64,000 nt of DNA from Cornus controversa (Eukaryota; Streptophyta; Magnoliopsida; Cornales; Cornaceae): assembly GCA_026545225.1 (NCBI GenBank), contig CM048846.1, forward strand, positions 13,975,975-14,039,974, given 5' to 3'. Made by a program: the position numbers and the translations under genes. Positions 62,701 to 63,845 of the stretch are shown piece by piece; position 1 is the stretch's first letter; each line of letters begins with the position of its first letter. Below the pieces are notes generated by a model. The model saw only the letters and a program-made list of their open reading frames with translations, searched no databases and was not told the DNA's origin.

Positions 62701-63845
62701 ACAATGAGTTGTTTGAAAATTTAAAGGTAGTTGAACTTGATAAGGATATCTCCAAGTTCAAATGCTTCAAATGAACATAAACATTGAACAACTTAACAAT
62801 GAAAAAAAAAACAATTCTTTTGATAAATAACAACTTAACAATGAAAATGTTCTCATTTTGACAAAGTGAAAATTCTAAAATATGAAATAAATTAGATTAA
62901 CACTTTAAAGTACATATGAAACAAAAATTAGAAAACTAGAAATTGAATTGAGAAAGGAACCGGGCAAAAAAAACCACATTCCAGAATTTCACGAACGACA
63001 TGGACAAATAAGACAGAATTTCCTCATCTGTGACTCTATTACAAATTGACTCTCAATAAGAGGTTTTAAGTCAGTTTTAAGTCAGTTTTAAGGTATAATT
63101 TTTCATGATCGAGAGATTTTATATGTTTTTAGTGTCTGTTCATCTTTCTGTTTGATTTTCATTTTGCTATGGAAGTATTATTACACTATTAAGGAAATCC
63201 ATTATGTGATACGGCCAGGACACCGAGCCTACTTAAGAAAGAGATATCTCCTTCATTGGGAGTTCTCTCCTTTTTGTTTTTTTTTTTTTTTAATTTACCC
63301 AGTAGGGAATTTGGATGAAATGTGTCAGCTAAAACATGGATGTTTCACCCAAAAACGAAAGTAGAATGAGAAATTAAAGATTTAATCCAAGGACCTCATT
63401 ACGGACTTAGATTTGTGTGACTATCGTCTTAGCTACTAGCACGCATAAAACAATAGTAAGGTAATTCCGCTTCAAACTAAACTCTCACCGATCTAGTAGT
63501 ATATGTTAACCATAGCAAGCCTGTTTTCTGTGTTTCCTTCCTTGTTTTTCTAAAATCTGGGTAGTAATAACATTGTTTATTTCACCTAAGCTCGGGGTAC
63601 ATAGTTTAGAAGGCTAGTAAAAAATTGACCTTTCGTTTGAGAATCTGTGCGGCGAAGAATTCAACTTCGAAATCGTTTACGAATGGCTGGCGATGATCGG
63701 AGGTGAGGATGGAGGTGGCGACCTCCCAAGCGGCGTCGGTTTGTTGAAACTGAACGAGCCATTGATTTGCAGCAACACGATTGCACGATTGAGAGTCGTG
63801 ATTCAGGACATGCACCGCCTGCGCCACCTTGATTTGCAGCTCCAT
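536..63845 (-). CDS. importin-13/transportin-SR-like karyopherin, 17 exons, 3' end outside window
   Basis: Importin-beta superfamily nuclear transport receptor, expected to shuttle through the nuclear pore carrying protein cargo under Ran-GTP control. Joined exons give ~651 residues of helical-repeat (HEAT/ARM-like) protein; I recognise it by close resemblance to the plant protein encoded by Arabidopsis At1g12930, recalled at about 1000 residues. The start at 63845 has G at +4 and opens [17 protein letters not shown], followed by an importin-beta N-terminal-like stretch. Exons: 63630-63845, 59522-59620, 59055-59276, 58833-58952, 58476-58559, 58321-58380, 37354-37482, 37117-37178, 35778-35834, 18223-18346, 15002-15136, 13029-13109, 12532-12645, 12246-12325, 11865-12000, 3817-3966, 536-621. 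All junctions are GT-AG and phases agree; no stop or frameshift occurs in any exon. The last donor (535) is used, so the C-terminal part lies beyond position 1. Introns 6, 9 and 15 are packed with transposons. Family assignment is confident; cargo is unknown. Confidence 0.92.
622..1531. other. intron 16, distal part, no gene seen
   Basis: AT-rich intron sequence between exon 17 and the LINE insertion. I see no coding, RNA or transposon signature beyond short A and T runs (about 1286-1297). Confidence 0.6.
1545..2927 (+). mobile_element. 5'-truncated L1-like LINE with 13-bp target duplication
   Basis: The 13-bp direct repeat AAAAGTGAATCTT flanks it at 1532-1544 and 2928-2940, the hallmark of target-primed insertion. 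The interior holds broken reverse-transcriptase C-terminal sequence ([10 protein letters not shown] near 1720; a [22 protein letters not shown] block near 1810-1865) followed by the zinc-binding RT-associated domain (WTTTLGRR near 2425, [11 protein letters not shown] near 2511-2543). The 3' end is an A-rich tail after TTATC. Frames are broken, so it is a dead copy. Four other tails in the window (3240, 6455, 36585, 53345) belong to the same family. Confidence 0.85.
3240..3560 (-). mobile_element. L1-like LINE 3' tail, minus strand
   Basis: Starts on the + strand with a T-rich run and TATAAGTAAAAT, the reverse complement of the LINE 3' end, then sequence that parallels the tails at 36585 and 53345, including the segment reading CATCAAAGGATCTCCTATTC. 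Only the 3' few hundred bases are present. Right boundary approximate. Confidence 0.65.
3817..3966 (-). CDS. karyopherin exon 16 (50 codons)
   Basis: Acceptor TTCTTAG, then [20 protein letters not shown] and ending [10 protein letters not shown] before donor GTAAGC. Phase 0. Continues directly from WIGE of exon 15. Confidence 0.93.
3967..4709. other. intron 15, proximal part; possible internal region of an LTR element
   Basis: No gene recognised. It sits on the internal side of the primer-binding site at 4710-4721, so some of it may be the remaining interior of the minus-strand LTR element whose LTR begins at 4725. No gag or pol similarity is visible. Confidence 0.4.
4710..4721 (-). other. 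tRNA-iMet-type primer-binding site
   Basis: On the minus strand this reads TGGTATCAGAGC, the standard plant primer site complementary to the 3' end of initiator tRNA-Met. It lies 3 bases inside the terminal TGACA of the putative LTR, the expected spacing, and supports a minus-strand element. Confidence 0.65.
5960..6435. repeat. ~90-bp degenerate tandem repeat, about five units
   Basis: The block with CATCACCCAAATC, AAGAGGTGATAGAGTG and CACTGTCAGTGGTA recurs with AAGAGGTGATAG-like marks near 5989, 6151, 6240, 6329 and 6419. One unit near 6075 has lost the AAGAGGTG part. It lies within the putative long LTR. Reading frames across it are by-products of the repeat. Confidence 0.75.
6455..6620 (-). 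mobile_element. L1-like LINE tail fragment
   Basis: Shares with the tails at 36585 and 53345 the segments AAAGGCCAAATAGGGCC, ATGGATTTACAATTT and AACCCAACAAAAAAGAG. Short and ungapped, probably an old insertion inside the long LTR. Confidence 0.6.
8555..8648. repeat. short repeats with GATCGATC palindromes
   Basis: Four ~27-bp units of the type TACGATCGATCGTA plus a spacer ATGCAA/ATGTAT. The cores are self-complementary and the central two are perfect (ACGATCGATCGT). They lie close to the left end of the putative solo LTR. Confidence 0.75.
8995..9046. repeat. (AT)n microsatellite
   Basis: About 50 bp of uninterrupted AT dinucleotides inside the putative solo LTR. Other AT tracts in the window: 14398-14416, 17682-17718, 24181-24204. 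Confidence 0.95.
9615..9870. repeat. degenerate ~50-bp repeats around GGCATGGTTGAGTTG
   Basis: GCATGGTTGAGTTG or close variants recur near 9618, 9652, 9683, 9727, 9768 and 9844, separated by T-rich spacers. Spacing is irregular. Non-coding by appearance. Confidence 0.7.
9988..11060. repeat. three large tandem units of ~330-380 bp
   Basis: Units start at about 9988, 10366 and 10694, each with TCGTGGGTTTAACCCACTC, then GTCACAGACC, GCGTCAGAGTTGAGTTCGTG, GTAGGGACTTGATTCTTATT and TTAATTACCTAGAGTTTTAT. Unit 2 lacks ~50 bp present in units 1 and 3. GGGTTTAACCC is palindromic. The units fill the right half of the putative solo LTR. Confidence 0.85.
11148..11864. other. intron 15, part next to exon 15
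   Basis: AT-rich intron sequence. I see no gene, RNA or transposon signature. Confidence 0.6.
11865..12000 (-). CDS. karyopherin exon 15 (136 nt)
   Basis: Completes the split leucine, then [20 protein letters not shown], ending LEILIWIGE before donor GTATGT. Followed by intron 15 (3967-11864, 7.9 kb), filled mainly by two long LTR-like blocks. Confidence 0.93.
12246..12325 (-). CDS. karyopherin exon 14 (80 nt)
   Basis: Encodes [20 protein letters not shown] and ends TNVRPL plus CT of a split leucine codon, with donor GTAAGA. Acceptor TTTCTAG. Exons 14 and 15 sum to 216 nt, exactly 72 codons. Confidence 0.92.
12532..12645 (-). CDS. karyopherin exon 13 (38 codons)
   Basis: Encodes [20 protein letters not shown] and ends ELKGFICI before donor GTATGT; acceptor TTGCAG. 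Phase 0. Confidence 0.92.
13029..13109 (-). CDS. karyopherin exon 12 (27 codons)
   Basis: Acceptor TTTTAG, then [20 protein letters not shown] and KMFALNV before donor GTGAGT. Phase 0 on both sides. The [14 protein letters not shown] block is typical of importin-13/transportin-SR proteins. Confidence 0.92.
13110..15001. other. intron 11, no insertion recognised
   Basis: 1.9 kb of AT-rich intron with a T run at 13939-13955 and an AT tract at 14398-14416. No transposon domain recognised. Introns 12-14 (383, 206 and 245 bp) are likewise plain. Confidence 0.6.
15002..15136 (-). CDS. karyopherin exon 11 (45 codons)
   Basis: Encodes [20 protein letters not shown] and ends SATFIQK before donor GTTCTT; acceptor is GACAG. 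Phase 0. Intron 10 before it is 3.1 kb, intron 11 after it 1.9 kb. Confidence 0.93.
15899..16190 (-). pseudogene. Ty1/copia RNase H C-terminal remnant and polypurine tract
   Basis: Minus strand reads, with breaks, an AIQIAHN...HIEIDCHF-like block and an [12 protein letters not shown] block, the C terminus of copia RNase H. It is followed by an AGAGGAGGGGGGG polypurine tract (15899-15911) and TGTTGTGTTAG at 15898, which looks like the start of a 3' LTR running leftwards. The far end of that LTR was not found. Lies in intron 10. Confidence 0.6.
16780..17560 (+). pseudogene. eroded protein remnant, acidic and Ser/Gly-rich, possibly a transposase C terminus
   Basis: With several stops ignored, the frames read a segment around [20 protein letters not shown], an acidic stretch with aspartates, serines and glycines (16930-17100), a Ser/Thr/Pro stretch (17205-17300) and a Tyr/Gly-rich tail (about 17390-17455). 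A structured segment followed by a low-complexity tail recalls plant hAT/BED transposase-like proteins, but I see no diagnostic catalytic or zinc motif. Not a karyopherin exon. Function not assigned. Confidence 0.3.
17682..17718. repeat. (AT)n microsatellite
   Basis: About 37 bp of AT dinucleotides in intron 10. Confidence 0.95.
18223..18346 (-). CDS. karyopherin exon 10 (124 nt)
   Basis: Starts with G completing the tryptophan split from exon 9, then [20 protein letters not shown], ending LLLRAQ before donor GTTTGT. Exons 8-10 together are 243 nt, exactly 81 codons, so the phases interlock. A hAT-like insertion lies just 82 bp upstream of its acceptor. Confidence 0.93.
18428..19259. mobile_element. 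non-autonomous hAT-like element (832 bp) with CGGACACG subterminal repeats
   Basis: Inverted ends CTAGGAAGCACGG (left) and CCGTGCTTCTTAG (right, one mismatch) are flanked by a perfect 8-bp duplication GTAGCCGC at 18420-18427 and 19260-19267, the hAT-type target size. The first ~190 bp carry many CGGACACG/CGTGTCCG copies; the last ~90 bp carry CCGTGTCCGTG copies in the opposite sense. No transposase ORF, so movement would need a related autonomous element. Inserted 82 bp upstream of the exon 10 acceptor in karyopherin intron 9. Confidence 0.85.
19690..20140 (+). pseudogene. RTE-like LINE reverse transcriptase C-terminal fragment
   Basis: Broken frames give a [19 protein letters not shown] block and the remains of a KLKGKFYRT...LYGT-like block followed by an EMRMLR-like end, typical of plant RTE-type LINE proteins after the RT fingers/palm. 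The coding order runs left to right. It is cut on the right by a copia LTR remnant. Related copies lie at 54240-55690 (-) and 56620-57560 (+). Confidence 0.7.
20141..20294 (+). repeat. copia A 5' LTR, truncated
   Basis: Matches the right two-thirds of the 3' LTR (24175-24330) over AGGAGAGGTGG, AACCTACAACC and CCCTAAAAACACACATAC, but lacks the first ~60 bp (TGTTAGAGTTAGAAAGTG...) present at 24111. The missing part is replaced by LINE sequence. Confidence 0.75.
20295..20306 (+). other. copia A primer-binding site
   Basis: TGGTATCAGAGC, complementary to the 3' end of initiator tRNA-Met, directly after the 5' LTR. Confidence 0.85.
20713..24104 (+). pseudogene. copia A gag-pol pseudogene
   Basis: Gag starts near 20713 ([14 protein letters not shown]) and includes the [20 protein letters not shown] block (UBN2-type gag) and a CCHC knuckle near 21478-21530 (CNHCGG...H...C). 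Protease motif [12 protein letters not shown] lies near 21750. Integrase retains only its later part ([14 protein letters not shown], 22110-22160). RT keeps [11 protein letters not shown] (near 23200) but has lost the central fingers around 23100. RNase H ends with [15 protein letters not shown] near 24040. The protease-to-integrase region is deleted, frames shift repeatedly, and stops are frequent. Confidence 0.85.
24111..24330 (+). repeat. copia A 3' LTR
   Basis: Begins TGTTAGAGTTAG directly after the polypurine tract TTGAGGGGAG (24101-24110) and ends near AAAATTTAAC. Includes an (AT)n expansion (24181-24204) longer than in the 5' copy. About 220 bp. Confidence 0.8.
24716..24928. repeat. 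imperfect direct duplication, ~90-115 bp units
   Basis: TATATTAGAAAGCAT, GAAGTTGATTT, TTAATCGATCAAAGCATCGA and AAGCCTTATTGTC occur in the same order in 24716-24826 and 24840-24928, separated by a (GT)n(AT)n tract. No coding content. Confidence 0.8.
24930..25208 (-). repeat. probable copia B 3' LTR (far end uncertain)
   Basis: Minus strand starts TGTTGAAGTATTT directly after the copia B polypurine tract and contains TATATAAATATAG as a possible TATA-like box. The terminal CA end could not be fixed because there is no second copy. Confidence 0.45.
25209..28655 (-). mobile_element. Ty1/copia element B, degenerate, 5' end missing
   Basis: Runs right to left: gag with CCHC knuckle (28140-28210, [14 protein letters not shown]), protease (27700-27890), GAG-pre-integrase ([13 protein letters not shown] near 27530), integrase core ([14 protein letters not shown] near 27090), RT with YVDDIIITG (26130-26160) and [12 protein letters not shown] (26030), RNase H (25200-25690). 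A polypurine tract (AACTTGAGGGGGAG on the minus strand) precedes TGTTGAAG at 25208, taken as the 3' LTR start. Stops and frameshifts break the frame. Gag ends abruptly near 28655 and I see no 5' LTR. A different copia family from A and C. Confidence 0.8.
28656..29770. other. intron 9, between copia B and copia C
   Basis: No gene or transposon domain recognised. Contains GGGGTTTAAATCCCC (29104-29118), a short palindrome. Confidence 0.5.
29771..29938 (-). repeat. copia C 3' LTR
   Basis: Minus-strand start TGTCATTTTATTG at 29938; + strand left end TGTGAGATTG. Aligns with 34974-35149 with numerous differences, indicating an old insertion. Boundaries good to within a few bases. Confidence 0.7.
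30041..30124. repeat. 42-bp tandem duplication in copia C RNase H
   Basis: AATACTCATCTCCTAAAGAA begins both units (30041-30082 and 30083-30124); they differ by about one base. 42 bp is 14 codons, so the duplication kept the frame if it occurred before decay. Confidence 0.9.
30205..30757 (+). mobile_element. solo LTR (553 bp) inserted in copia C
   Basis: Flanked by a perfect 5-bp duplication CCAAG (30200-30204, 30758-30762). Removing it and one duplicate restores the copia RNase H order seen in element A (GCCAAGTAACAAGATTAC on this strand). Ends are TATTGGG (a one-base variant of TGTTGGG) and CTCAACA. The interior has TCTCCGTGGACGTAGAC followed by CGCGTATAATTCTTGGTGTG, a layout common at the 3' part of plant copia LTRs, giving the + orientation. 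Confidence 0.85.
34953..34964 (-). other. copia C primer-binding site, one base altered
   Basis: Minus strand reads CGGTATCAGAGT; the expected TGGTATCAGAGC has lost its first T and last C. Located just inside the 5' LTR. Confidence 0.7.
34974..35149 (-). repeat. copia C 5' LTR
   Basis: Partner of 29771-29938. Its left end TGTGACATTG is adjacent to the primer site. Contains TATATAAAAAG-like sequence near 35090-35101 on the + strand. Confidence 0.7.
35150..35777. other. intron 9, part next to exon 9, with (CTCCCT)n
   Basis: No gene seen. A pyrimidine microsatellite built from CTCCCT units lies at 35697-35729, about 50 bp downstream of the exon 9 donor. Confidence 0.6.
35778..35834 (-). CDS. 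karyopherin exon 9 (57 nt)
   Basis: Completes a split serine codon, reads [18 protein letters not shown] and ends with TG of a split tryptophan codon before donor GTACTT. Followed by the 17.4-kb intron 9. Confidence 0.9.
36090..36245 (-). mobile_element. tRNA-derived SINE resembling plant Au SINE
   Basis: Minus strand begins GGGTGGGTCTTGGCGCAACGG (A-box-like TTGGCGCAACGG), has GGTTTGAATCC (B box of the pol III promoter) ~45 bp further, then GGCTGCAAACATCTAACCC and CTTGTGCACTGGGCTAGCCC, the order I know from the Au family. Flanked by a 12-bp duplication CAATTCCCYATT (36078-36089 and 36246-36257, one mismatch). Lies in karyopherin intron 8, in the same sense as the gene. Confidence 0.75.
36275..36957. 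mobile_element. hAT-like non-autonomous element (683 bp) containing a LINE tail
   Basis: Inverted ends CAGGGACGGAGCC (36275) and GGCTCCGTCCTTG (ends 36957; one mismatch) with 8-bp flanks ACTTCCAT (36267-36274) and ATTTCCAT (36958-36965), 7 of 8 matching. No transposase. The centre holds a LINE 3' tail (36585-36890). Located in karyopherin intron 8. Confidence 0.75.
36585..36890 (-). mobile_element. L1-like LINE 3' tail nested in the hAT-like element
   Basis: TTTGATAAGTAAC at the left, then GACCAAATAGGGCCCC, GGAGTTACAATTT, AACCCAACAAAAAAGA and TCAAAGATCTCCTATTCCG, parallel to the tail at 53345. The reading direction of the zinc-binding domain ([10 protein letters not shown]...) is minus. Confidence 0.7.
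37117..37178 (-). CDS. karyopherin exon 8 (62 nt)
   Basis: Encodes [20 protein letters not shown] plus two bases of a split serine codon, then donor GTCAGT. Intron 7 before it is 175 bp. Intron 8 after it (35835-37116) holds a SINE and a hAT-like element. Confidence 0.9.
37354..37482 (-). CDS. karyopherin exon 7 (43 codons)
   Basis: Resumes the protein after intron 6: acceptor TTTTAG, then [20 protein letters not shown], ending MSEIGQA before donor GTAAGT. Phase 0. The match to the family continues exactly where exon 6 stops (SRHE then GLPQ), which shows that the intervening 20.8 kb is a single intron. Confidence 0.92.
37483..38257. other. intron 6, part next to exon 7
   Basis: Unremarkable AT-rich intron up to the hAT target duplication. 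No gene seen. Confidence 0.6.
38927..39298. repeat. 186-bp tandem duplication in the hAT 5' region
   Basis: TTTTGAACTTCACCAGTTAA starts each unit (38927 and 39113), and both contain CTAACTCTCTCATCAG, TACGATCGG/GACGATCGG and TCTTGCTTAATCTTTC. The units have diverged noticeably. Located in the leader of the hAT transposase gene. Confidence 0.85.
40351..40552 (+). repeat. 101-bp tandem duplication carrying a splice acceptor and start codon
   Basis: Two nearly identical units, 40351-40451 and 40452-40552, each with a pyrimidine tract, TTTTGCAG acceptor and ATGTCAAGTGAGGAGTTTGG. The start codons lie at 40371 and 40472. 101 is not a multiple of 3, so only the second start leads in frame into the rest of the hAT transposase. 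Confidence 0.9.
40602..40947 (+). repeat. gypsy 5' LTR
   Basis: 346 bp, TGATAGAG...CATCATCA. Differs from the 3' LTR (49910-50255) at four positions, all transitions, with no indels. Contains a TATA box at 40742-40749. Confidence 0.95.
40742..40749 (+). promoter_or_regulatory. TATA box of the gypsy LTR promoter
   Basis: TATAAATA, 141 bp into the 5' LTR, followed ~30 bp on by a plausible start region. The same box is present in the 3' LTR (about 50050-50057), which could drive outward transcription into the hAT right half. Confidence 0.7.
40950..40978 (+). other. gypsy primer-binding site, tRNA-Lys type, unusually long
   Basis: TGGCGCCGTCTGTGGG begins 2 bp after the LTR. It is complementary to the CCA end and acceptor stem of plant tRNA-Lys as I remember it (tRNA starting GCCGTCT). 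Complementarity continues through the T-arm (AATCGAACCCACG), about 29 nt with perhaps one mismatch, instead of the usual ~18. Confidence 0.65.
40997..41621 (+). pseudogene. gypsy gag N-terminal region, frameshifted
   Basis: Opens [20 protein letters not shown] at 40997, with Pro/Gln-rich sequence and a helical [19 protein letters not shown] segment (near 41270-41325). A one-base change in the C-run at 41332-41338 throws the frame; the continuing frame (from about 41310) runs through [20 protein letters not shown] to a TAG at 41619-41621. Beyond that stop the frame stays open into the gag core. Two lesions therefore separate this part from the rest of the polyprotein. Confidence 0.8.
41622..44657 (+). 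CDS. gypsy gag core-protease-RT-RNase H reading frame
   Basis: A ~1000-codon frame; residue numbers below count from the ATG at 41682. Retrotrans_gag-type core spans residues ~10-165 ([20 protein letters not shown]). A CCHC-like knuckle [14 protein letters not shown] is near 249. The protease motif [10 protein letters not shown] near 393 has DNG in place of the usual D-S/T-G, a form common in Tat-type elements. RT runs ~620-800 with [35 protein letters not shown] and YVDD near 765. RNase H starts near 900. Near 44622-44626 a one-base loss shifts the frame and it ends at 44655-44657, 4 bases into the next frame. Not a functional whole polyprotein. Confidence 0.9.
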   Translation, partial: QTNLPFSAGVINYPLPPRFKMPTVESFDGTKDPLDHLETYKALMHLQGVPDEIMCRAFPTTLKGSARSWFNSLKPSTIRSFNELSQLFVDNFIAARRHRKPATYLLNVRQAKGESLRDYINRFNREMLQVDALDDKVAVTAFMGGLLPSKFLYSVSKHPPESMSELLVKAQKYINAEDALDARKEKGDSDKKVDRKRGGQPSREERNPKYNRVSQEQGDRTVCRERGFSFTPLNAPISQILLHIQDDPAVSWPPKLRTDPARRSHDKYCRFHRDHGHDTNECMDLKRQIESLIQRGQLRRFVAGGGQRTQNQTQDMNEGTARKNPPVGEIRVISGGVAGGGESNAARKAYARKARSFSEVGEVSQSPAKCPRLNDQVITFSEDDAKKVQQPHDDALVVTLIIANFTIRRVLIDNGSSADILFVDAFDQMKIGRNKLKTTQSPLVGFSREKLLPLGTIDLPVTAGSSPRQVTKMVTFFVVDCPTTYNVILGKATLNAMRAVTSTYHLLVRFPTEYGVGELRGDQITARECYATSLREKKMTETLNIEGQEMEEKEEVRHAKPVEELIEVNLNEQGTGKKVSLGSSLSPTSREEMVRFLRANEDVFAWSHEDMPGIDPTIAVHRLNIDPVAKPVRQKRRVFAPERNAAISEEVEKLLKANFVRETNYPDWLANVVLVKKSNGKWRMCVDFTDLNKACPKDSFPLPRIDMLVEGTAGYERLSFMDAYSGYNQIPMWPSDQERTSFITERGLYCYTVMPFGLKNAGATYQRLVNRMFKEQIGKNMEVYVDDMLVKSQEATNHLVDLQETFDVLRKYRMKLNPSKCAFGVSSGKFLGYLVSKRGIEANPQKVRAILDTRSPKTIKEVQKLTGKVAALSRLISRATDRCLPFFQVLKRAFEWTPECEQALNELKQYLSSPPLLSCARVGEELYLYLAVSPAAVSSALMREGVQRPVYYTSRVLRGAEEKYPSIEKLAFALVTTARKLRPYFQAHTIVVLTDQPLGQISSSPKPRGDW
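44654..46561 (+). CDS. gypsy second RNase H and integrase reading frame (635 aa)
   Basis: Continues the polyprotein after the pol frameshift: end of the first RNase H and its connection ([20 protein letters not shown]), then a second RNase H of the cellular/archaeal style ([18 protein letters not shown], residues ~70-195, with NNEAEYEAL and ADALARLA). The integrase zinc-binding HHCC domain is near residues 285-330 (CEKCQRF). The catalytic triad is D357 (GMDFVG), D417 (MDNAKQF) and E453 (GQAEVANR), with the standard 35-residue D-to-E spacing. Ends [12 protein letters not shown], stop at 46559-46561. All catalytic residues are present, consistent with recent activity of the family. Confidence 0.92.
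   Translation: MKWSMELGEFDIRYKPRTAIKGQVLADFIAEFTYPQEDEQDQQEEAENTVQQEREDLMDPGCTWQLFVDGSSNTQASGAGILIRSPTGETFKYALQFGFKATNNEAEYEALITGLKLADILKVRQLKAHTDSQLIARQVSLEYEAKGARMKSYLQKVQELVTRFQRFSITRIPCSENSNADALARLATAQEAAQGGVLVERMDHPSITVATSGEVNQVTQGMEWADPIVKYISDGELPLDKAEAHRTRVRASRYTLIDGVLYKRGVSLPYLRCVSAEEAQSVMREIHEGECENHAGGRSLAHKAIRQGYYWPSMQQDAMNFVKRCEKCQRFANIPRQPPEELTPIMAPWPFAQWGMDFVGPLPMGKGQTKFAIVAVDYFTKWVEAEPLATIGERNVISFVWKSIICRFGVPKVIIMDNAKQFESRRFQDFCTEHGINHRYSSPGHPQANGQAEVANRTIFKMIKKRLDDSKGAWPELLPSILWAYRTTIRIPTGETPYFLAFGSEAVLPVEMGTVASHRAKHYDPAHNERELRASVDFIDENREQAQVRMAAYQQAMFRYYNTRVKHRSFQPGDLVLREVTQATKPHGTGKLAPNWEGPYRVIRTQRRGTYWLETLEGRQLAHPWNAEHLRKFYQ
46796..47180. repeat. ~92-bp tandem repeats after gypsy integrase
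   Basis: Four to five units of AAAACCCTACGGGGGCAGAA, then CACACCTCTACGGAGGGCCT, TTGAAGAAAAAGGCGGGATG and AATAAATCCCGAGAAAAGAC, starting near 46797, 46890, 46980, 47056 and 47138. The third unit lacks the 17-bp AGAACCCTACGGGGGCA part. Units are nearly identical, so the expansion is recent. Confidence 0.92.
47353..49301 (-). CDS. antisense spliced gene inside the gypsy element (function unknown)
   Basis: Four putative exons on the minus strand: 48623-49301, 48387-48536, 47802-48304 and 47353-47715. All introns are GT-AG (donors GTGAGC, GTATAC, GTACGC) and phases join. The start at 49301 is the first ATG below a TATA box; 49169 (MADYNECQD) is an alternative. Exon 1 encodes a compact domain ([40 protein letters not shown]) I recognise only as a plant retroelement/transposon-associated domain. 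Exon 3 is Pro/Gly/Ser-rich with a basic KRRRQP patch and contains one in-frame TAG (48072-48074). Exon 4 is a heptad-like helical segment ([20 protein letters not shown]), probably coiled coil, ending at TGA 47353-47355. Extra ORFs in this position are known in Tat-lineage elements; the role is unknown. The stop suggests this copy is broken unless a further small intron removes it. Confidence 0.7.
49379..49386 (-). promoter_or_regulatory. TATA box for the antisense gene
   Basis: Minus strand reads TATATAAG about 78 bp upstream of the first ATG (49301), a normal plant core-promoter spacing. It is separate from the LTR promoter and points the same way as the host karyopherin gene. Confidence 0.55.
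49540..49676. repeat. GC-rich low-complexity block
   Basis: Roughly 80% G+C sequence built from CTGGCCGGGCG, CCTCGGCCGGGCGCTGCC and similar motifs, standing out from an AT-rich window. It precedes a long purine tract and lies between the antisense gene promoter and the 3' LTR. Long frames through it are compositional artefacts. Confidence 0.8.
49678..49820 (+). repeat. ~140-bp nearly pure purine tract
   Basis: A and G only, almost without interruption (for example GAAAAAAGGGAAAAGAAAAG units). Ends ~90 bp before the 3' LTR. The conventional polypurine primer next to the LTR would be the short AACAGAGGGCATC at 49897-49909; the long tract is additional. Confidence 0.8.
49910..50255 (+). repeat. 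gypsy 3' LTR
   Basis: 346 bp, TGATAGAG...CATCATCA, followed by the second CAAAC. Four transitions separate it from the 5' LTR (98.8% identity). The downstream hAT transposase resumes immediately. Confidence 0.95.
52922..53344. other. intron 6 between hAT and LINE tail
   Basis: No gene seen. Contains two CCGGTRYA-type repeats (GTACCGGTGCACTA near 52961 and GTACTGGTGCACTA near 53012). Confidence 0.5.
53345..54050 (-). mobile_element. L1-like LINE 3' part
   Basis: T-run and TTTTGATAAGTAAAAT at the left mark the reversed 3' end. The minus strand encodes a broken zinc-binding RT-associated domain: [40 protein letters not shown] and [17 protein letters not shown] (53700-53920). Ends near a C12 run at 54008. 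Same family as the LINE at 1545-2927. Confidence 0.8.
54240..55690 (-). pseudogene. RTE-like LINE reverse transcriptase remnant, minus strand
   Basis: Minus strand, right to left: [20 protein letters not shown] (near 54970-55010), a degraded fingers region, [20 protein letters not shown] (54655-54700), [20 protein letters not shown] (54550-54610) and the catalytic box [11 protein letters not shown] (about 54480-54520), where the usual A/F-DD has become DND. Stops and frameshifts are frequent between these blocks. Part of intron 6. Confidence 0.75.
55691..56619. other. intron 6, no feature recognised
   Basis: AT-rich. Reading frames here show no family resemblance. Confidence 0.5.
56620..57560 (+). 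pseudogene. RTE-like LINE reverse transcriptase remnant, plus strand
   Basis: Plus strand with stops: [18 protein letters not shown] (56640-56700), an [11 protein letters not shown] block (56725), a [14 protein letters not shown] block (56795), [14 protein letters not shown] (56890-56930), ADDIVL-like sequence (57080-57100) and [20 protein letters not shown] (57440-57500). The same domain order as the minus-strand copy at 54240-55690, in the opposite orientation. Confidence 0.75.
57561..58320. other. intron 6, part next to exon 6
   Basis: No gene or repeat recognised other than the tail of the LINE remnant (GVCLRV-like GGTTTGTTTGAGGGTATGA near 57640). Confidence 0.5.
58321..58380 (-). CDS. 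karyopherin exon 6 (20 codons)
   Basis: Encodes [20 protein letters not shown] between acceptor CACAG and donor GTATGC. It is the last exon before the 20.8-kb intron 6 that holds the nested hAT/gypsy insertion. Confidence 0.92.
58476..58559 (-). CDS. karyopherin exon 5 (28 codons)
   Basis: Encodes [20 protein letters not shown] and ends FNSLQ before donor GTACTC. Phase 0 at both ends. Intron 5 downstream is 95 bp, the shortest in the gene. Confidence 0.92.
58833..58952 (-). CDS. karyopherin exon 4 (40 codons)
   Basis: Found by reading the minus strand between acceptor AAGCAG (58953) and donor GTAAGA. Encodes [20 protein letters not shown] and ends [10 protein letters not shown], phase 0 at both ends. 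Helical and consistent with the exportin-1-like region of importin-13 homologues. Intron 4 is 273 bp. Confidence 0.9.
59055..59276 (-). CDS. karyopherin exon 3 (74 codons)
   Basis: Phase 0 exon, starting [19 protein letters not shown] and ending CEYGRE before donor GTTTTG. It covers the region matched by exportin-1/importin-beta-like domains in this family, including the acidic loop [11 protein letters not shown]. Intron 3 is only 102 bp. Confidence 0.92.
59522..59620 (-). CDS. karyopherin exon 2 (33 codons)
   Basis: Phase 0 on both sides, between acceptor TTGCAG and donor GTGTTT. Encodes [19 protein letters not shown] and continues to SSGPPQ, part of the second helical repeat of the N-terminal arch. 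Intron 2 downstream is 245 bp. Confidence 0.92.
60095..60250 (-). mobile_element. possible diverged tRNA-derived SINE, copy 1
   Basis: Shares with 60400-60560 the ordered blocks GGTG-T-GGAGGG, TAACTTTTAGCACTATTTTG / TAAGATTTGACATTATTTGC, TGTCTGCTCACAG / TGGCTGCTCTCA and TTAACTTGTATCCTCA / TTGAACCTGTCCTCATGCTTG. TTGAACC reversed resembles a pol III B box. Boundaries approximate. Confidence 0.4.
60400..60560 (-). mobile_element. possible diverged tRNA-derived SINE, copy 2
   Basis: Second copy of the block at 60095-60250, preceded by a G-rich run (60396-60411) and followed by a TAGTCAAGCATTTCACAAGTG-like variant of the copy 1 end. Lies in karyopherin intron 1. Confidence 0.4.
61602..61917. repeat. 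162-bp tandem duplication in intron 1
   Basis: Units 61602-61763 and 61764-61917 share ATTGATCTGTGAGAAATG, CACATAATGAGGAGCAGTTC and GTATATCGAAGGTAAATCAG with only a few differences. The second unit lacks the final ~8 bp. No coding content. Confidence 0.92.
62460..62680. repeat. two related low-copy blocks, possibly SINE remnants
   Basis: TTTGGTAGGTAAGCAATGCA (62460) and TTTGGTAAGTAAGCAACGCA (62584) start two ~95-bp blocks, each continuing through a CTCAAAC/TTGAACC-like stretch to CCTCCCYTTWGGGAGG, a short palindrome. They may be tRNA-derived SINE pieces; evidence is weak. Confidence 0.35.
62681..63629. other. intron 1, part next to exon 1
   Basis: AT-rich, no gene or element recognised. Contains a short tandem AAGTCAGTTTT repeat (63069-63091). 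Confidence 0.5.
63630..63845 (-). CDS. karyopherin exon 1 (residues 1-72)
   Basis: First coding exon, 72 codons, ending in phase 0 at AAG followed by donor GTCAAT. It carries the importin-beta N-terminal-like segment with the conserved [20 protein letters not shown] block and ends [10 protein letters not shown]. An upstream out-of-frame ATG lies at 63885; the 63845 start is preferred because the encoded protein matches the family from its first residue. Followed by intron 1 (59621-63629, 4.0 kb). Confidence 0.93.
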